Notes: generated from the letters alone by a model not told the origin. Shown: positions 49,538 through 61,400, numbered from the stretch's first letter. The stretch is DNA of 64,000 bases from Weeksellaceae bacterium (GCA_022013695.1 JAKLPS010000027.1:60716-124715); one strand, 5' to 3'. A program made the numbers and translations.

Positions 49538-51337
49538 ATGAAACCCAATTATAAATATCTGCTTTTTGCGGGTCTGCTTTTCATTATGTCCTGCAAAAAA
49601 GGTGATTCTCCCATGATGACGATCAGAACATCCAACTCATCGGATTTGGACAGCATTGCCGCAAAATATTATGAGGGATATCTCAAGCTTTATCCGTTGG
49701 AAGCCACTTCGCAAGGTGACAACAGGTACAACGATCTTCTTCCCAACAATCTGAGTCAGGCGTTTATCCGGAAAGAAATTGCGTTTTACAATTCTGTAGA
49801 AAATCAGCTGAAGGTGGTGAATTATAATGGCTTGGACGATGATCATAAAGTGGTTTTCGATGTTCTGGAAAGCACTTTAGTCGATAAGCAAGAGCGATAT
49901 GCATATCATCCGGAGTATATTCCTTTTAATCAGTTTGTCGGTTTGCCATTGGATTTCCCAATGTTGGGTAGCGGAAGCGGCATTCAGCCCTTCAAAACCG
50001 AAAAAGATTACGACAATTGGCTGAAAAGAATAAAACTTTTCCCAGTCTGGATGGATTCTGCCATCGAAAACTTTCGCGCAGGTGTAGAGCACAAGGTGGT
50101 GTTGCCAAGAGCATTAGTTTTAAAAATGATTTCCCAGATGAAGGCGGAAGAAATTACTACCACAAAGATGGATCAAAACATCTTCTATGGTCCAATCAGA
50201 AACCTGCCGAAAAATTTCGCACCAGAAACAGCGGAGAAATATGCGGGGCTTTACCGGGATGCCATCCAAAATAAACTAATCCCAGCCTACCTTAAAATGG
50301 CAGAATTTCTCGAAAAAGAATATTTGCCAAAAGCGCGATCCACAGATGGCTACGATGCTTTGCCAAATGGAAAAAACGCTTACAATTACTATGTGAAAAG
50401 CTGGACAACAACCGATAAAACACCAGAGGAAATCCACCAGACAGGTCTTGCAGAAGTGGCAAGAATTCGCACGGAGATGGAACAAGTGAAAATCCAAATC
50501 GGTTTCAAGGGTTCGCTTGCGGAGTTTTTCAACTTTATAAAAACAGATCCGAAAGCGATGCCTTACAAAACGTCGAAAGAAGTGTTAGCTGGATTCCAGG
50601 CTATCTTGGACAAGATCACGCCGAAACTGGAAAATTTGTTCAATGTCACTCCCAAAACACCTTTCGAAATCCGTCAGACGGAAAAATACCGTGAAGCCAC
50701 CGCCAGCGCCGAATATATCCAAGGAAGCCCGGATGGAAAGCGGCCGGGGATCTTTTACACCCCAATTCCGGATCCCAAAAAATTCAATGTGACCTCTGGG
50801 ATGGAATCTCTTTTTCTTCACGAGGCCATTCCAGGACATCATTATCAGGTTTCTCTTCAACAAGAAAATTTGAAATTGCCCAAGTTTATGAGATTTGGAT
50901 GGCTGGGCGCTTATGGCGAAGGCTGGGCGTTGTACTGCGAATCGCTAGGGCCAGAGTTGGGCCTCTACACAGATCCTTATCAAAAAATGGGATCTTTGAG
51001 TGACGAAATGTTGCGTGCAGTCCGCCTCGTAGTCGATACCGGCATCCATACCGGACAAATGTCGCGCGAAGAAGCTATCCAGTATTTCCTGAGCAATGTA
51101 GCATACGACGAAGCCGGCGCAACAGCAGAAGTAGAGCGTTATATGGCGCTGCCCGGTCAAGCCTTGAGCTATAAAATAGGCGCTATGAAAATCCGGGAGT
51201 TGAGGGAAAAGTATAAAAAACAACTGGGAAACAAATTCAACATTGCAGATTTCCACGACGAGGTTCTCAGCCAAGGCTGCCTGCCACTTCAAGTCTTGGA
51301 ACGCAAGATGAACCTTTGGGCAAAGGAAAGAAAATAA
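49538..51337 (+). CDS. DUF885 domain-containing lipoprotein (putative metallopeptidase)
   Basis: Lipobox LLFIMSC; SLFLHEAIPGHHYQVSLQQEN (HExxxxxH-like); RYMALPGQALSYKIG. Confidence 0.9.
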   Translation: MKPNYKYLLFAGLLFIMSCKKGDSPMMTIRTSNSSDLDSIAAKYYEGYLKLYPLEATSQGDNRYNDLLPNNLSQAFIRKEIAFYNSVENQLKVVNYNGLDDDHKVVFDVLESTLVDKQERYAYHPEYIPFNQFVGLPLDFPMLGSGSGIQPFKTEKDYDNWLKRIKLFPVWMDSAIENFRAGVEHKVVLPRALVLKMISQMKAEEITTTKMDQNIFYGPIRNLPKNFAPETAEKYAGLYRDAIQNKLIPAYLKMAEFLEKEYLPKARSTDGYDALPNGKNAYNYYVKSWTTTDKTPEEIHQTGLAEVARIRTEMEQVKIQIGFKGSLAEFFNFIKTDPKAMPYKTSKEVLAGFQAILDKITPKLENLFNVTPKTPFEIRQTEKYREATASAEYIQGSPDGKRPGIFYTPIPDPKKFNVTSGMESLFLHEAIPGHHYQVSLQQENLKLPKFMRFGWLGAYGEGWALYCESLGPELGLYTDPYQKMGSLSDEMLRAVRLVVDTGIHTGQMSREEAIQYFLSNVAYDEAGATAEVERYMALPGQALSYKIGAMKIRELREKYKKQLGNKFNIADFHDEVLSQGCLPLQVLERKMNLWAKERK

Positions 51338-51982
51338 TTACTTCTCAAAAAGCATCCTGGTCAAAAAATCTTTCTCCCGACTTCCTCTCGCCGGCGAATA
51401 TTCGCGGCCGTAATAGATGATTTGCAAGTGCAACTTATTCCAAACGCTCTCGTGCCAAAGGCGTTTTGCGTCGCGTTCCGTTTCTGCCACGTTTTTGCCA
51501 GAGCTCAGTTTCCATTGCTTCATCAGTCGGTGGATATGGGTGTCCACCGGAAAAGCGGGAAATCCAAACGCCTGACTCATCACCACCGAAGCCGTCTTGT
51601 GACCAACGCCAGCAAGCGCCTCCAGCTCTTCAAACGTTTGCGGAACAATGGAATGATGCTTTTCCACTAGCACTTCTGCCATTTTTTTTAGATTTTTTGC
51701 TTTGGAATTTGTAAGTCCAATTTCTTTGATAAGTTCCTTGATGGCTTCAACCCTCAGTTTTGCCATCTTCTCGGGCGTGTCGGCAACAGCAAATAGTCGG
51801 GGCGTGATTTGGTTCACTTTTTTATCCGTCGTCTGCGCAGAAAGTGCCACTGCAACCATCAAAGTATAAGCATCCTTGTGATCCAGCGGAATGGGAACTT
51901 TGGGATATAATTTTTCTAATTCTTGCTGAACTGTCTTTGCTCTTTGCTTTTTCGTCATTTTGGTGCTAACTTTGTGGTACAA
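51338..51982 (-). CDS. nth: Endonuclease III (base-excision DNA repair), Fe-S loop absent or truncated
   Basis: VAVALSAQTTDKKVNQITPRLF; LEALAGVGHKTASVVMSQAFGFPAFPVDTHIHRL (HhH-GPD). Confidence 0.85.
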   Translation of the reverse strand: MYHKVSTKMTKKQRAKTVQQELEKLYPKVPIPLDHKDAYTLMVAVALSAQTTDKKVNQITPRLFAVADTPEKMAKLRVEAIKELIKEIGLTNSKAKNLKKMAEVLVEKHHSIVPQTFEELEALAGVGHKTASVVMSQAFGFPAFPVDTHIHRLMKQWKLSSGKNVAETERDAKRLWHESVWNKLHLQIIYYGREYSPARGSREKDFLTRMLFEK

Positions 51983-51993
51983 AAATAGAAATT

Positions 51994-52440
51994 ATGTTGA
52001 AGCTTGGCGATTCTTTACCTCAGTTTATCGGAACCAATCAAAATAAAGAACGCGTAGATTCTCAAAAACTAAAAGGAAAAAAATTGGTGGTTTTCTTTTA
52101 TCCCAAAGCCAGCACGCCGGGCTGTACGGCGGAAGCCTGTAACCTGAGAGACAATTATGCGCTGTTGAAGCAGAAAGGATATCAGTTGCTTGGCGTGAGT
52201 GCAGATTCTGTGACACGTCAGAAGAATTTCAGCGATAAAAATGACTTGCCGTTTGATGTCATCGCAGACGAAGACCACGATATTATTAATAAATTCGGTG
52301 TGTGGCAACTCAAGAAGTTTATGGGCAAAGAGTTTATGGGAATCGTACGAACGACTTTTGTATTTGATGAAAACGGAATTTGCACAAAAATTATTGATAA
52401 AGTAAAAACGAAAGATCACGCCGCGCAGATTTTGGAATGA
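51994..52440 (+). CDS. bcp: Thioredoxin-dependent peroxiredoxin (BCP type)
   Basis: VVFFYPKASTPGCTAEACNLRDNYALLKQKGYQLLGVSADS. Confidence 0.93.
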   Translation: MLKLGDSLPQFIGTNQNKERVDSQKLKGKKLVVFFYPKASTPGCTAEACNLRDNYALLKQKGYQLLGVSADSVTRQKNFSDKNDLPFDVIADEDHDIINKFGVWQLKKFMGKEFMGIVRTTFVFDENGICTKIIDKVKTKDHAAQILE

Positions 52441-52452
52441 TTCATTAAAGAT

Positions 52453-52932
52453 TCATTTAATAGGAATCCAGATTTCCTCTTCTGCAGAATCATTGTTTGG
52501 ATTATAATCCTCCCTAAAAATTTCAAAATGCGGTCTGTCGTCAATCAAGAAATTATTTTCAGGAATAAAGTTTGGGAAGATAGATCCGAAAATTTCCGAT
52601 CCATTTTTTGCTTTTCCTATGTATTCGAAAACAAGATATTTTCCGCCATTTAATCCAAATGACTCAAAATCATTTGGAATATGGTCAAAATCGGAAACTT
52701 CCGCGAGTGCATATTTTAAAAAGGATTGATCGGGCGTAAAATTCTCAGGATAGATCTGAAGTGAAAATAGTTGGTCAGAAATTCGATTGGTCATTTCATT
52801 TCTTCTCATCATCAATTTCTTCCAGACAATTGGCGTTTTGTCTTTCTGGAAAGATGTTTTGAGGCTGAATCCCACCAATTTTTTGGGTTCGATAACTTCG
52901 ATGCGGTAAGGTAAAGGCATTTCGATTTTCAT
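52453..52932 (-). CDS. GyrI-like / AraC-effector-binding domain protein
   Basis: PYRIEVIEPKKLVGFSLKTSF...KYLVFEYIGKA...EIFGSIFPNFIPENNFLIDDRPHFEIF...EIWIPIK. Confidence 0.75.
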   Translation of the reverse strand: MKIEMPLPYRIEVIEPKKLVGFSLKTSFQKDKTPIVWKKLMMRRNEMTNRISDQLFSLQIYPENFTPDQSFLKYALAEVSDFDHIPNDFESFGLNGGKYLVFEYIGKAKNGSEIFGSIFPNFIPENNFLIDDRPHFEIFREDYNPNNDSAEEEIWIPIK

Positions 52933-53001
52933 AAGAGATTCTAATTTTCGTTGGAACGTACATCCAAAATCTGATGTTTCCCATTCTTAATATTGAACAA
53001 A

Positions 53002-53023
53002 AAGCCACCAAAAAAGGTGGCTT
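53002..53023 (-). terminator. Terminator-like hairpin downstream of S46 peptidase
   Basis: aagccacc...ggtggctt. Confidence 0.6.
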
Positions 53024-53047
53024 AGATATGATATTGTAACATAAATG

Positions 53048-55180
53048 TTATTTCACCAAAGTCAGCTCGCTGATAAGTCTGGTAGCACCGGCGTATCTGT
53101 CGATTACCCAAAGGACATATCGCACATCCACGTTGATGGTCCTCTGCAAATTGGGTTCGAAAACGATGTCGCCGCTCAAAGCTTCGCTATTGCCGTCGAA
53201 GGCAAGACCTAGCAGGTTTCCGTTTCCATCGATGATGGGTGAGCCAGAATTGCCTCCTGTGATATCATTGTTGGATAAGAAATTGATTGGCATATATCCC
53301 TGTTTGTCTGCATATTGTCCATAATCTTTTTTCTTGGCTAGATCCAAAACTTTTTTCGGAAGGTCAAATTCCTCATCGCCCTTTTTGTATTTGGCAACCA
53401 TTCCGTTGATGTCGGTATAATAATTTTCCTTGATGCCGTCGTAGTTTCGATCTGTTCTGATAGGCAAGGTTTGCACGGTTCCATACGTCAATCGCATCGT
53501 CGAGTTCGCATCTGGGTAGAAAACTTTTTCGGGCTGTGCTTTTCGGAGGCCGTCTAAGAAAAGTCGGCTGTTTTTGGCAAAATTATCCTCCACCTTCGCA
53601 TATTTTTCTATGCTTAATTTTTGATCTTCGACTACACCGTTGACGAATTGTCTCAGTTGGTCGGCATCAATTTTCAGCCTATCGGGATTTTCTACGAAGG
53701 CCAGCGCCGATTTTTTATTGGCAAAAATAGATTTGTAAGCCATTGTTGAAAGACTGTTTACATCTGCTGCCGCAATGGTGGGCGATGCAACATCCTTGGG
53801 AACCCGAGCTTTGTAAAGCGAGGTCAGCGCTACCAGCATATCGCCCTCTACATTGTCGTGGAATCCGTCGTAAGCTTTTTCTACGGCCTCGAGGACTTTG
53901 GGTTTCATCGCAGTTTTTCCTGCAGCATCTTGGTCGGCATAAGTTTTGAAAAGATTCCCCAATTGGAAAGCGGCACCTACGTAATGAGCATTTCTTTGCA
54001 ATATAGAAGCATAATTTCGCTCAACATTTCTATCCGAGATTTGCTCATAATAAGCTTTGATTTCCGTTAAAACGTTGTAGTAAGTTGGCTCGTTTGCAGA
54101 TTGAGCTGCCCATTGCGTATAGATTTGTTCTATTTTTTGTTTTTCGGCAATGGTTCCGTTTTTCTTCACAGCCTCTATCGTTCCTTGTCTGTTTTTCCAG
54201 TAATTTGCAACACTGGCGTACTGAAAAGCATAGTCCAACTGTGTTGCTTTGTCCTTATCCATATACTTTTTCATCACATCCATTGCTGCTTTAGACGCTT
54301 CTACCCAAGCTGGATAATCCTTGTCCACCATCTGTCCGATGCCGTAGGAAGTCAAGTACCGGTTGGTTCGCCCGGGATATCCTAGAATCATTGTGAAATC
54401 GCCGGGTTTGTAACCTTTAAGCGAAATGGGTAAGAAATGTTTCGGTTTAAGAGGGACGTTGGTCTCCGAATATTCTGCCGGATTGCCATGGGCATCGGCA
54501 TACGCGCGGAAAACCGTGAAATCTGCCGTGTGTCTTGGCCATTCCCAATTGTCGGTGTCGCCACCAAATTTTCCTAGAGAAGAAGGCGGAGCGCCAACCA
54601 AGCGAATATCTTTATAGTCTTGATAAACAAAATAATAGAACTCATTTCCGTTGAAGAAATCTTTCACTACCACGGTGTATTTTCCGTTATCAGAGTTTTC
54701 TGTTTGGATGGCTTTATATTCAGCATCGATCACCGCTTTTCTGTCTGCCGCCGACATACCGTTGTTCAGTTTTGCATTGATTCGTGCAGAGACGTCGTCC
54801 ATTCTCACCAGAAAACGGATGTAGAGTCCTTTCGCATTAAACTCTTCATTGGGTTTCATGGCCCAGAATCCATTTTTCAAATAATCTTTTTCGGGCGTAG
54901 AAGCTGCCGCAACGGCGTCATAACCGCAGTGGTGATTGGTAAAAATCAAGCCTTGGCTGGAAACCATTTCGCCAGTGCAGAAGCCGCCAAAACTGACGAT
55001 GGCATCTTTCAAACTGGAGTTGTTCACAGAGTAGATTTCTTCAGGCGTCAGATGCAAGCCTTCTTTCTGCATGTCCACGCCGTTCAGACGTTTTACCAGC
55101 ATCAGAAGCCACATTCCTTCGTCTGCTCTCATTTGGGCAAAGCTTAATAAAAATGTCAGTGCCAAAAATATTTTTTTCAT
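53048..55180 (-). CDS. S46 family serine peptidase (DPP7/DPP11-like)
   Basis: TGEMVSSQGLIFTNHHCGYDAV; GGDTDNWEWPRHTADFTVFRAYAD; ITGGNSGSPIIDGNGNLLGLAFDGN. Confidence 0.95.
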   Translation of the reverse strand: MKKIFLALTFLLSFAQMRADEGMWLLMLVKRLNGVDMQKEGLHLTPEEIYSVNNSSLKDAIVSFGGFCTGEMVSSQGLIFTNHHCGYDAVAAASTPEKDYLKNGFWAMKPNEEFNAKGLYIRFLVRMDDVSARINAKLNNGMSAADRKAVIDAEYKAIQTENSDNGKYTVVVKDFFNGNEFYYFVYQDYKDIRLVGAPPSSLGKFGGDTDNWEWPRHTADFTVFRAYADAHGNPAEYSETNVPLKPKHFLPISLKGYKPGDFTMILGYPGRTNRYLTSYGIGQMVDKDYPAWVEASKAAMDVMKKYMDKDKATQLDYAFQYASVANYWKNRQGTIEAVKKNGTIAEKQKIEQIYTQWAAQSANEPTYYNVLTEIKAYYEQISDRNVERNYASILQRNAHYVGAAFQLGNLFKTYADQDAAGKTAMKPKVLEAVEKAYDGFHDNVEGDMLVALTSLYKARVPKDVASPTIAAADVNSLSTMAYKSIFANKKSALAFVENPDRLKIDADQLRQFVNGVVEDQKLSIEKYAKVEDNFAKNSRLFLDGLRKAQPEKVFYPDANSTMRLTYGTVQTLPIRTDRNYDGIKENYYTDINGMVAKYKKGDEEFDLPKKVLDLAKKKDYGQYADKQGYMPINFLSNNDITGGNSGSPIIDGNGNLLGLAFDGNSEALSGDIVFEPNLQRTINVDVRYVLWVIDRYAGATRLISELTLVK

Positions 55181-55307
55181 AGTGAAATTATTTTAATGAG
55201 GCTAATTTAAACATTATTTTAAATCTGTTGGTATGAATTTGGATAAGAAATTAGGCAAGTCCCACCCAAAAGATCAACGACAAATCCGTTTATTAAAATA
55301 AAAAATT

Positions 55308-55718
55308 ATGAAAAGAAGTGCAAAAGCAGTCTGGAAAGGCACAGTGAAAGAAGGAAGCGGCGTGCTGACAACGCAGAGCACCACACTTAATGAAACTCAA
55401 TATTCATTCAAAAGCCGATTTGAAGAAGGTGTGGGAACCAATCCGGAAGAACTGTTGGCCGCTGCGCACGCCGGCTGTTTCACGATGATGACTTCATCGT
55501 TGCTATCGGAAGCAGGCTTCACACCAGAAAGTTTGGAGACCGATTGCAAAATAAGCCTAACCGATGGAAAAATCTCATTATCAGAACTGACATTAACAGG
55601 AAAAGTACCAGGAATCTCGGAAGAAGAATTCCAGAAAATTGCAAAGGAGGCTAAGGAAAAATGCCCAGTAAGTGTGGCTTTCACATTCGAAAAAACATTG
55701 ACGGCCACTTTAGTTTAG
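55308..55718 (+). CDS. OsmC family peroxiredoxin
   Basis: GTNPEELLAAAHAGCFTMMTSSLLSEAGFTPESL; KEKCPVSVAF. Confidence 0.92.
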   Translation: MKRSAKAVWKGTVKEGSGVLTTQSTTLNETQYSFKSRFEEGVGTNPEELLAAAHAGCFTMMTSSLLSEAGFTPESLETDCKISLTDGKISLSELTLTGKVPGISEEEFQKIAKEAKEKCPVSVAFTFEKTLTATLV

Positions 55719-55754
55719 TTTGGAAAATCGACTTTCAAAGTTAAAATAGAAAAT

Positions 55755-55785
55755 AAAAAACCAAAGATGAACTTTGGTTTTTTTG
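55755..55785 (+). terminator. Rho-independent terminator
   Basis: aaaaccaaag...ctttggtttttttt. Confidence 0.8.
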
Positions 55786-55829
55786 CTGAAAAAATGGTAA
55801 CTTGTCGGAATCAGAAATTATAGAATTTA

Positions 55830-57053
55830 ATGATAGAAAAAAAAGAGCATCTGTACGAAAAAGCGGTTTTGGTAGGCCTTATCACCCAAAACCAAAGCGA
55901 GGAAAAACTGACAGAATATATGGACGAGCTGGAGTTTCTCGCACTTACAGCCGGCGCAACTGTTGCCCAACGCTTTACCCAAAGATTGACCCAGCCGGAT
56001 TCCAAAACATTTGTCGGTAAAGGAAAAATGGAGGAAATCCGTGATTTTGTAAAAGAAAACGACATCGGAACCGTGATTTTTGACGACGAATTGTCGCCGT
56101 CTCAACTTAAAAATTTGGAACGCGAGATGGACATTAAAATTCTGGACCGAACGAATTTGATTCTGGATATTTTCGCCCAACGTGCGCAAACTTCCTACGC
56201 AAGGACTCAGGTGGAATTGGCTCAGTATCAATATCTTCTCCCGCGATTGAGCCGCATGTGGACGCACCTCGAAAGGCAGCAAGGAGGAATCGGGATGCGA
56301 GGCCCGGGCGAAACAGAAATCGAAACCGATAGACGGATCATCCGAGACCGCATCAATCTCTTGAAAGACAAGCTGAAAGTCATCGATAAACAGATGGGAA
56401 CGCAACGCAACAACCGCGGAAAAATGGTGCGTGCAGCACTGGTGGGCTACACCAATGTTGGGAAATCTACTTTGATGAATGCCTTGTCCAAATCAGATGT
56501 TTTTGCAGAGAATAAACTGTTTGCAACGCTGGATACGACGGTTCGCAAAGTTGTCATTGGAAATCTGCCTTTTCTTTTGACAGATACAGTCGGCTTCATC
56601 AGAAAATTGCCGACTCAGCTGGTGGAGAGTTTCAAATCTACTTTGGATGAGGTTCGAGAGGCAGATTTGCTGATCCACGTGGTTGATATTTCGCACGAAA
56701 GTTTCGAAGATCACATCAATTCTGTGAATGAAATCCTTCAGGAAATCGATGCACACCGCAAGCCTATGATAATGGTTTTCAATAAAATAGACGACTTCAG
56801 TTATGAGAAGAAAGAGGATGACGACCTGACGCCGGGCTCCCACAAAAATATTTCTTTGGAAGAATGGACCAAGACGTGGATGGCAAAATCCAAATTTCCC
56901 ACCGTTTTCATCTCTGCATTGACGAAAGAGAACTTTCCGGAGATGAAGAAAATGATCTATGACGAGGTTCACAGGATTCATATTTCCCGATTCCCATACA
57001 ATGATTTGTTGTTTGAATATTTTGAAGATGAAGATGATGCAAGTCATGAATAG
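55830..57053 (+). CDS. hflX: GTPase HflX
   Basis: GPGETEIETDRRIIRDRI; LVGYTNVGKSTLMNALS; TLDTTVRKV; DTVGFIRKLPTQLVESFKSTLDEV. Confidence 0.96.
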   Translation: MIEKKEHLYEKAVLVGLITQNQSEEKLTEYMDELEFLALTAGATVAQRFTQRLTQPDSKTFVGKGKMEEIRDFVKENDIGTVIFDDELSPSQLKNLEREMDIKILDRTNLILDIFAQRAQTSYARTQVELAQYQYLLPRLSRMWTHLERQQGGIGMRGPGETEIETDRRIIRDRINLLKDKLKVIDKQMGTQRNNRGKMVRAALVGYTNVGKSTLMNALSKSDVFAENKLFATLDTTVRKVVIGNLPFLLTDTVGFIRKLPTQLVESFKSTLDEVREADLLIHVVDISHESFEDHINSVNEILQEIDAHRKPMIMVFNKIDDFSYEKKEDDDLTPGSHKNISLEEWTKTWMAKSKFPTVFISALTKENFPEMKKMIYDEVHRIHISRFPYNDLLFEYFEDEDDASHE

Positions 57054-57966
57054 TCAAATAGCGGATATCATCACTCAGATTTTCTACAAAGTAAAAAACG
57101 AAGAAAGCTTGGGAGAAATCGCAAAGTATATTCCCGAACTTTCTAATGTAGATGCAGAAAAGTTCGGAGTGCATATTGCTTTTTTGAATGGCGAATCTTT
57201 CGGAATCGGTGATTTTCAGGAAAAATTTTCGATCCAAAGTATTGCCAAGGTTTTGTCCTTATCACTTGCATATCGGCATCTTGGAGAACGCATCTGGACA
57301 AGATTGGACGTTGAACCATCCGGAAATGCGTTCAATTCGTTGATCCAATTGGAGTCCGACAAAGGAATTCCGAGAAATCCCTTCATCAATGCTGGCGCCC
57401 TGGTAGTTTGCGATATTTTAATTGATATTTTACAAAATCCAAAAGAGGAATTACTCAGCTTCATTTGGCAATTTGCAGGCACAAAATCTATTAATTATTC
57501 CTTACGGATCGCGAAATCCGAAAAACAAACAGGCTTCAGAAATATTGCACTTTGCAATTTTATCAAATCTTTTGGAAATATCAAGAATTCTCCGGAAGAA
57601 GTTTTGGATTTGTACTATTTGCTATGTTCTGTCGAAATGAGTTGCGAAGAACTGAGCTATACTTTTGGCTTTCTCGCCAATAAAGGAAAGATTCTGGGTG
57701 CGGATCAGGAAATACTAAGCCTTAGCAAGACCAAAAGAATCAATGCTGTGATGCAAACCTGTGGCTTTTATGATGAGTCTGGCGAGTTTGCCTTCCGCGT
57801 GGGTTTGCCAGGGAAAAGTGGTGTCGGCGGTGGCATTGTTGCATTGATGCCCAATCAGTATGTGGTAAGCGTGTGGAGTCCCCAATTAAACGAAAAAGGA
57901 AACTCTTTCCGAGGGATGAAGTTTCTTGAAGAATTTACGACCGCAACAAACGTCTCAATTTTTTAA
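57046..57966 (+). CDS. glsA: Glutaminase
   Basis: IQSIAKVLSLSLAY; GNAFNSLIQLESDKGIPRNPFINAGALVVCD; GKSGVGGGIVALMP; start overlaps hflX end by 8 bp. Confidence 0.93.
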   Translation: MNSQIADIITQIFYKVKNEESLGEIAKYIPELSNVDAEKFGVHIAFLNGESFGIGDFQEKFSIQSIAKVLSLSLAYRHLGERIWTRLDVEPSGNAFNSLIQLESDKGIPRNPFINAGALVVCDILIDILQNPKEELLSFIWQFAGTKSINYSLRIAKSEKQTGFRNIALCNFIKSFGNIKNSPEEVLDLYYLLCSVEMSCEELSYTFGFLANKGKILGADQEILSLSKTKRINAVMQTCGFYDESGEFAFRVGLPGKSGVGGGIVALMPNQYVVSVWSPQLNEKGNSFRGMKFLEEFTTATNVSIF

Positions 57967-58004
57967 ACTCAATAAAAAGAAAACTATTAGTGGACAAAAA
58001 TCTA

Positions 58005-58331
58005 ATGGATTATCCTTCTCTCAGGCCGTTCCTACATTATTTCCTTCATCTGTTTTTTCCGGTGATTATTGCCTATGTCTTTTTTCGGAAGAATTGGAAA
58101 AAAGCGTACTTCATTCTCCTCGGGACGATGCTGGTAGACGCAGATCACCTGCTCAGTACGCCGATTTTCTCGGCAAACCGTTGCAGTATCAACTTTCATT
58201 TTCTTCATACTTATTGGGCGATGGAAATTTATGTTCTGCTCCTTTTTTTCAAGGGTGTCCCGAGGATCATTGGTGTGGGACTGCTGTTTCACATGCTTAC
58301 CGACTGGATAGATTGCCTCTGGATACATTAA
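58005..58331 (+). CDS. DUF6122-like membrane protein
   Basis: FLHYFLHLFFPVIIAYVFFRKNWKKAYFILLGTMLVDADHLLSTPIF; HFLHTYWAM. Confidence 0.7.
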   Translation: MDYPSLRPFLHYFLHLFFPVIIAYVFFRKNWKKAYFILLGTMLVDADHLLSTPIFSANRCSINFHFLHTYWAMEIYVLLLFFKGVPRIIGVGLLFHMLTDWIDCLWIH

Positions 58332-58401
58332 AAAGATTTTTTGGATTTTACTTCATAATGAGTTCCTGAATTTGCACTAAAATATTGCATAAATTTAACC
58401 A

Positions 58402-61400
58402 ATGGAAAAGGCAAGACAAATATTTCAAACCGAAAATAAAAAGCGCTGGAGAAACGTAAAATGGAGCGGCAGGGTTATTATCTTCGTCGTTCTGCTGTTG
58501 TTCGCTGCGCTGGGTCTGATGATGAAGATGGACAAGAGCCCAAAGTTCCCTTTTCACGAGGATTACAAAGCAGTCATCACGGCCAACAAGCCCTATCTGC
58601 AAGAGAACAAAATATCCAAAGAATACAAAGGTTTCCGAAGTTTTATCCACGCCAAGAAAATGCACACGGTGGAAGAAAAAGTAAAAAGATCGCGAGCGGA
58701 ACATCTCAAAAATCAAAGCAAAAGCTGGAACAGCTTTCCAGCAGGGATTCGATCTGCATTTTATGTGGCTTGGGATCCGCAATCTCTGATGTCTTTGCGA
58801 AGAAATATCAAACACATTAATCTCGTCTTTCCAGAATGGTTTTTCATAGATCCAAAAACGGGTGATTTGAAGACCAATATGGATCCCGAGGGCTTCAAGG
58901 TGATCAAAAGGAGCGGCATTGCAGTGCTTCCGATCCTCAGCAATAACTCCAATCAGGAATTTCATTCCGAAGGTATTGGAAAAGTTTTAGCTGATCCGCA
59001 CAAAAGAATGATCCTGATAAACAAAGTGACCGCCCAATGTTTAAAATATCATTTCAAAGGAATTAATATTGATTTCGAAGATTTGAACTTAGACAGCGAT
59101 CAGATCCTGATCGATTTCGTTGCAGATCTCTCGGTGGTTTTCCAAAAAAATCACCTTCTGATTTCTATGGATGTAATGACGGATAACGATGATTATAATA
59201 TCAAAAAGCTAGATCCGTATGTTGATTATTTTGTTCTGATGGCCTATGACGAGTACTCTGCAGACAGCGATTCGGGGCCGATTTCTTCCCAGAAATGGAT
59301 CGAGCAGCAGACGGATCAAATGATTGAAAAAACAAGTCCTCAAAAAGTCATTTTGGGTCTCGGAGCCTATGGCTACGACTGGAGCAGCAATGCCGATCAG
59401 AATACATCGGTCACTTACATGCAGGCCATTACAAAAGCCAGTGCCAGCGGCGCGGTCATTAATTTTGATGATAATACTTTTAATCTCAATTATTCTTACA
59501 ACGACAATAATAGCAACACACATACTGTTTTTTTCAATGATGCCGCTGCAATCTTCAACACCATGCGATTCTCTTCGGAATATCCATTGGCAGGAACCGC
59601 TCTTTGGCGTCTGGGAAGTGAGGATAGCCGCATCTGGACTTTCTACAACAAAGATTTGACCGCATCAGCGCTGGGCGGATTCAATATGAAAACGCTGGAA
59701 AATGTGAAAGGACAAACGATGGTAGATTACATCGGAGACGGAGAAGTTTTACAAGTTCTAAATACGCCACACGACGGGAAAATCAAGCTGGAAATGGATC
59801 AAAATGAGAAAATCGTAACAGACGAGAATTACCTCTCCTACCCCAGCTCCTATGAAGTGAGAAAGTATGGCGCTGCGCCGCAAAAACAATTGGTGCTCAC
59901 CTTTGATGATGGCCCCGATGAAACCTATACGCCGCAGATACTGGACGTTCTTTCCAAATATCATGTTCCCGCGGCTTTCTTTTTGGTGGGCATCAATGCA
60001 GAAAAGAATTTACCTTTAGTAAAAAGAATTTATCGGGAAGGCCACGAAATCGGAAATCACACCTTCACCCACGAAAATATCGCCAAAGTGACGCCGCAGA
60101 GAGCGTTGCTAGAGCTGAAGCTCACACGCCTGCTCATAGAATGCATCACGGGACACAGCACCCTCCTATTCCGCGCGCCATACAACGCCGATTCTGAACC
60201 TACGACGACGGAGGAGATCATCCCGGTAGCTTTGGCAGGACAGCAAAATTATTTGGATATCGGGGAAAATATCGATCCAGAAGACTGGCAGCCGGGCGTA
60301 ACTGCCCACCAGATCGTTGCCCGGGTGCTAGATGGCATCCGGAAAGAAAGGGGAAATATCATTTTGCTGCACGATGCCGGCGGAGAAACCAGAGCCGAAA
60401 CCGTAAAAGCACTTAACATCCTGATCCCGATGCTCCAGAAGAAGGGCTATCAGTTTACAAATATTACAAACATTCTTCATAAAAACAGGAATGAGTTGAT
60501 GCCGGCGGTTCCCAAAACCAAATCCTATTATATTATGCAGCTCAACTTGCTGCTCGCAACCGTTATCTATGGAATCAGTCATTTTTTGGTAGCCTTATTT
60601 GTGATCTTTATCTCCTTAGGAATTGTCAGATTGCTGCTGATGATGTATTGGGCAACTCGGGAATATAATAAAGAAAAAAAATTGATGGGATTCCCAACAT
60701 TAGAAAGCTATCCCAAGGTTTCCATCATTGTTCCGGCCTATAATGAAGAAGTGAACATTGTCTCTTCGCTGTATAATTTGCTCAGCCAGAGCTATCCCAA
60801 TTATGATATTGTGTTTGTGGATGATGGTAGCACAGATTCTACATTGGAAAAAGTGAAAGCTTCGTTTTCCGACATCAAGGATATGAAAATCCTTACAAAA
60901 GTAAATGGAGGAAAAGCAACGGCACTCAATTTTGGAATTTCGAAGACCGACGCAGAGTTTGTCGTCTGCATCGATGCAGATACCAAGTTGGAAAAAGACG
61001 CTGTAAAATATCTGATTTCCAGATTTGTAAATGAAACAGAAGAAAAGAATATTGCTGCCGTTGCAGGAAATGTAAAGGTAGGAAACCGGGTCAATTGGCT
61101 TACAAGATGGCAATCCATAGAATATACGACCAGTCAGAATTTTGACCGTTTGGCTTATGCGAATATCAATGCCATCACCGTAATACCTGGCGCAATTGGC
61201 GCTTTTAGAAAAGCGGTCATCCAGGAAGTGGGCGGCTATTCTTCCGACACTTTGGCCGAAGATTGTGATCTTACCGTTAGGATTTTGAAAAAAGGCTACA
61301 CCATTGCCAACGAAAATCGAGCTATTGCGATAACAGAAGCACCAGAATCTGTCACTCAATTTCTGAAACAGCGCTTCCGATGGACTTATGGCATTATGCA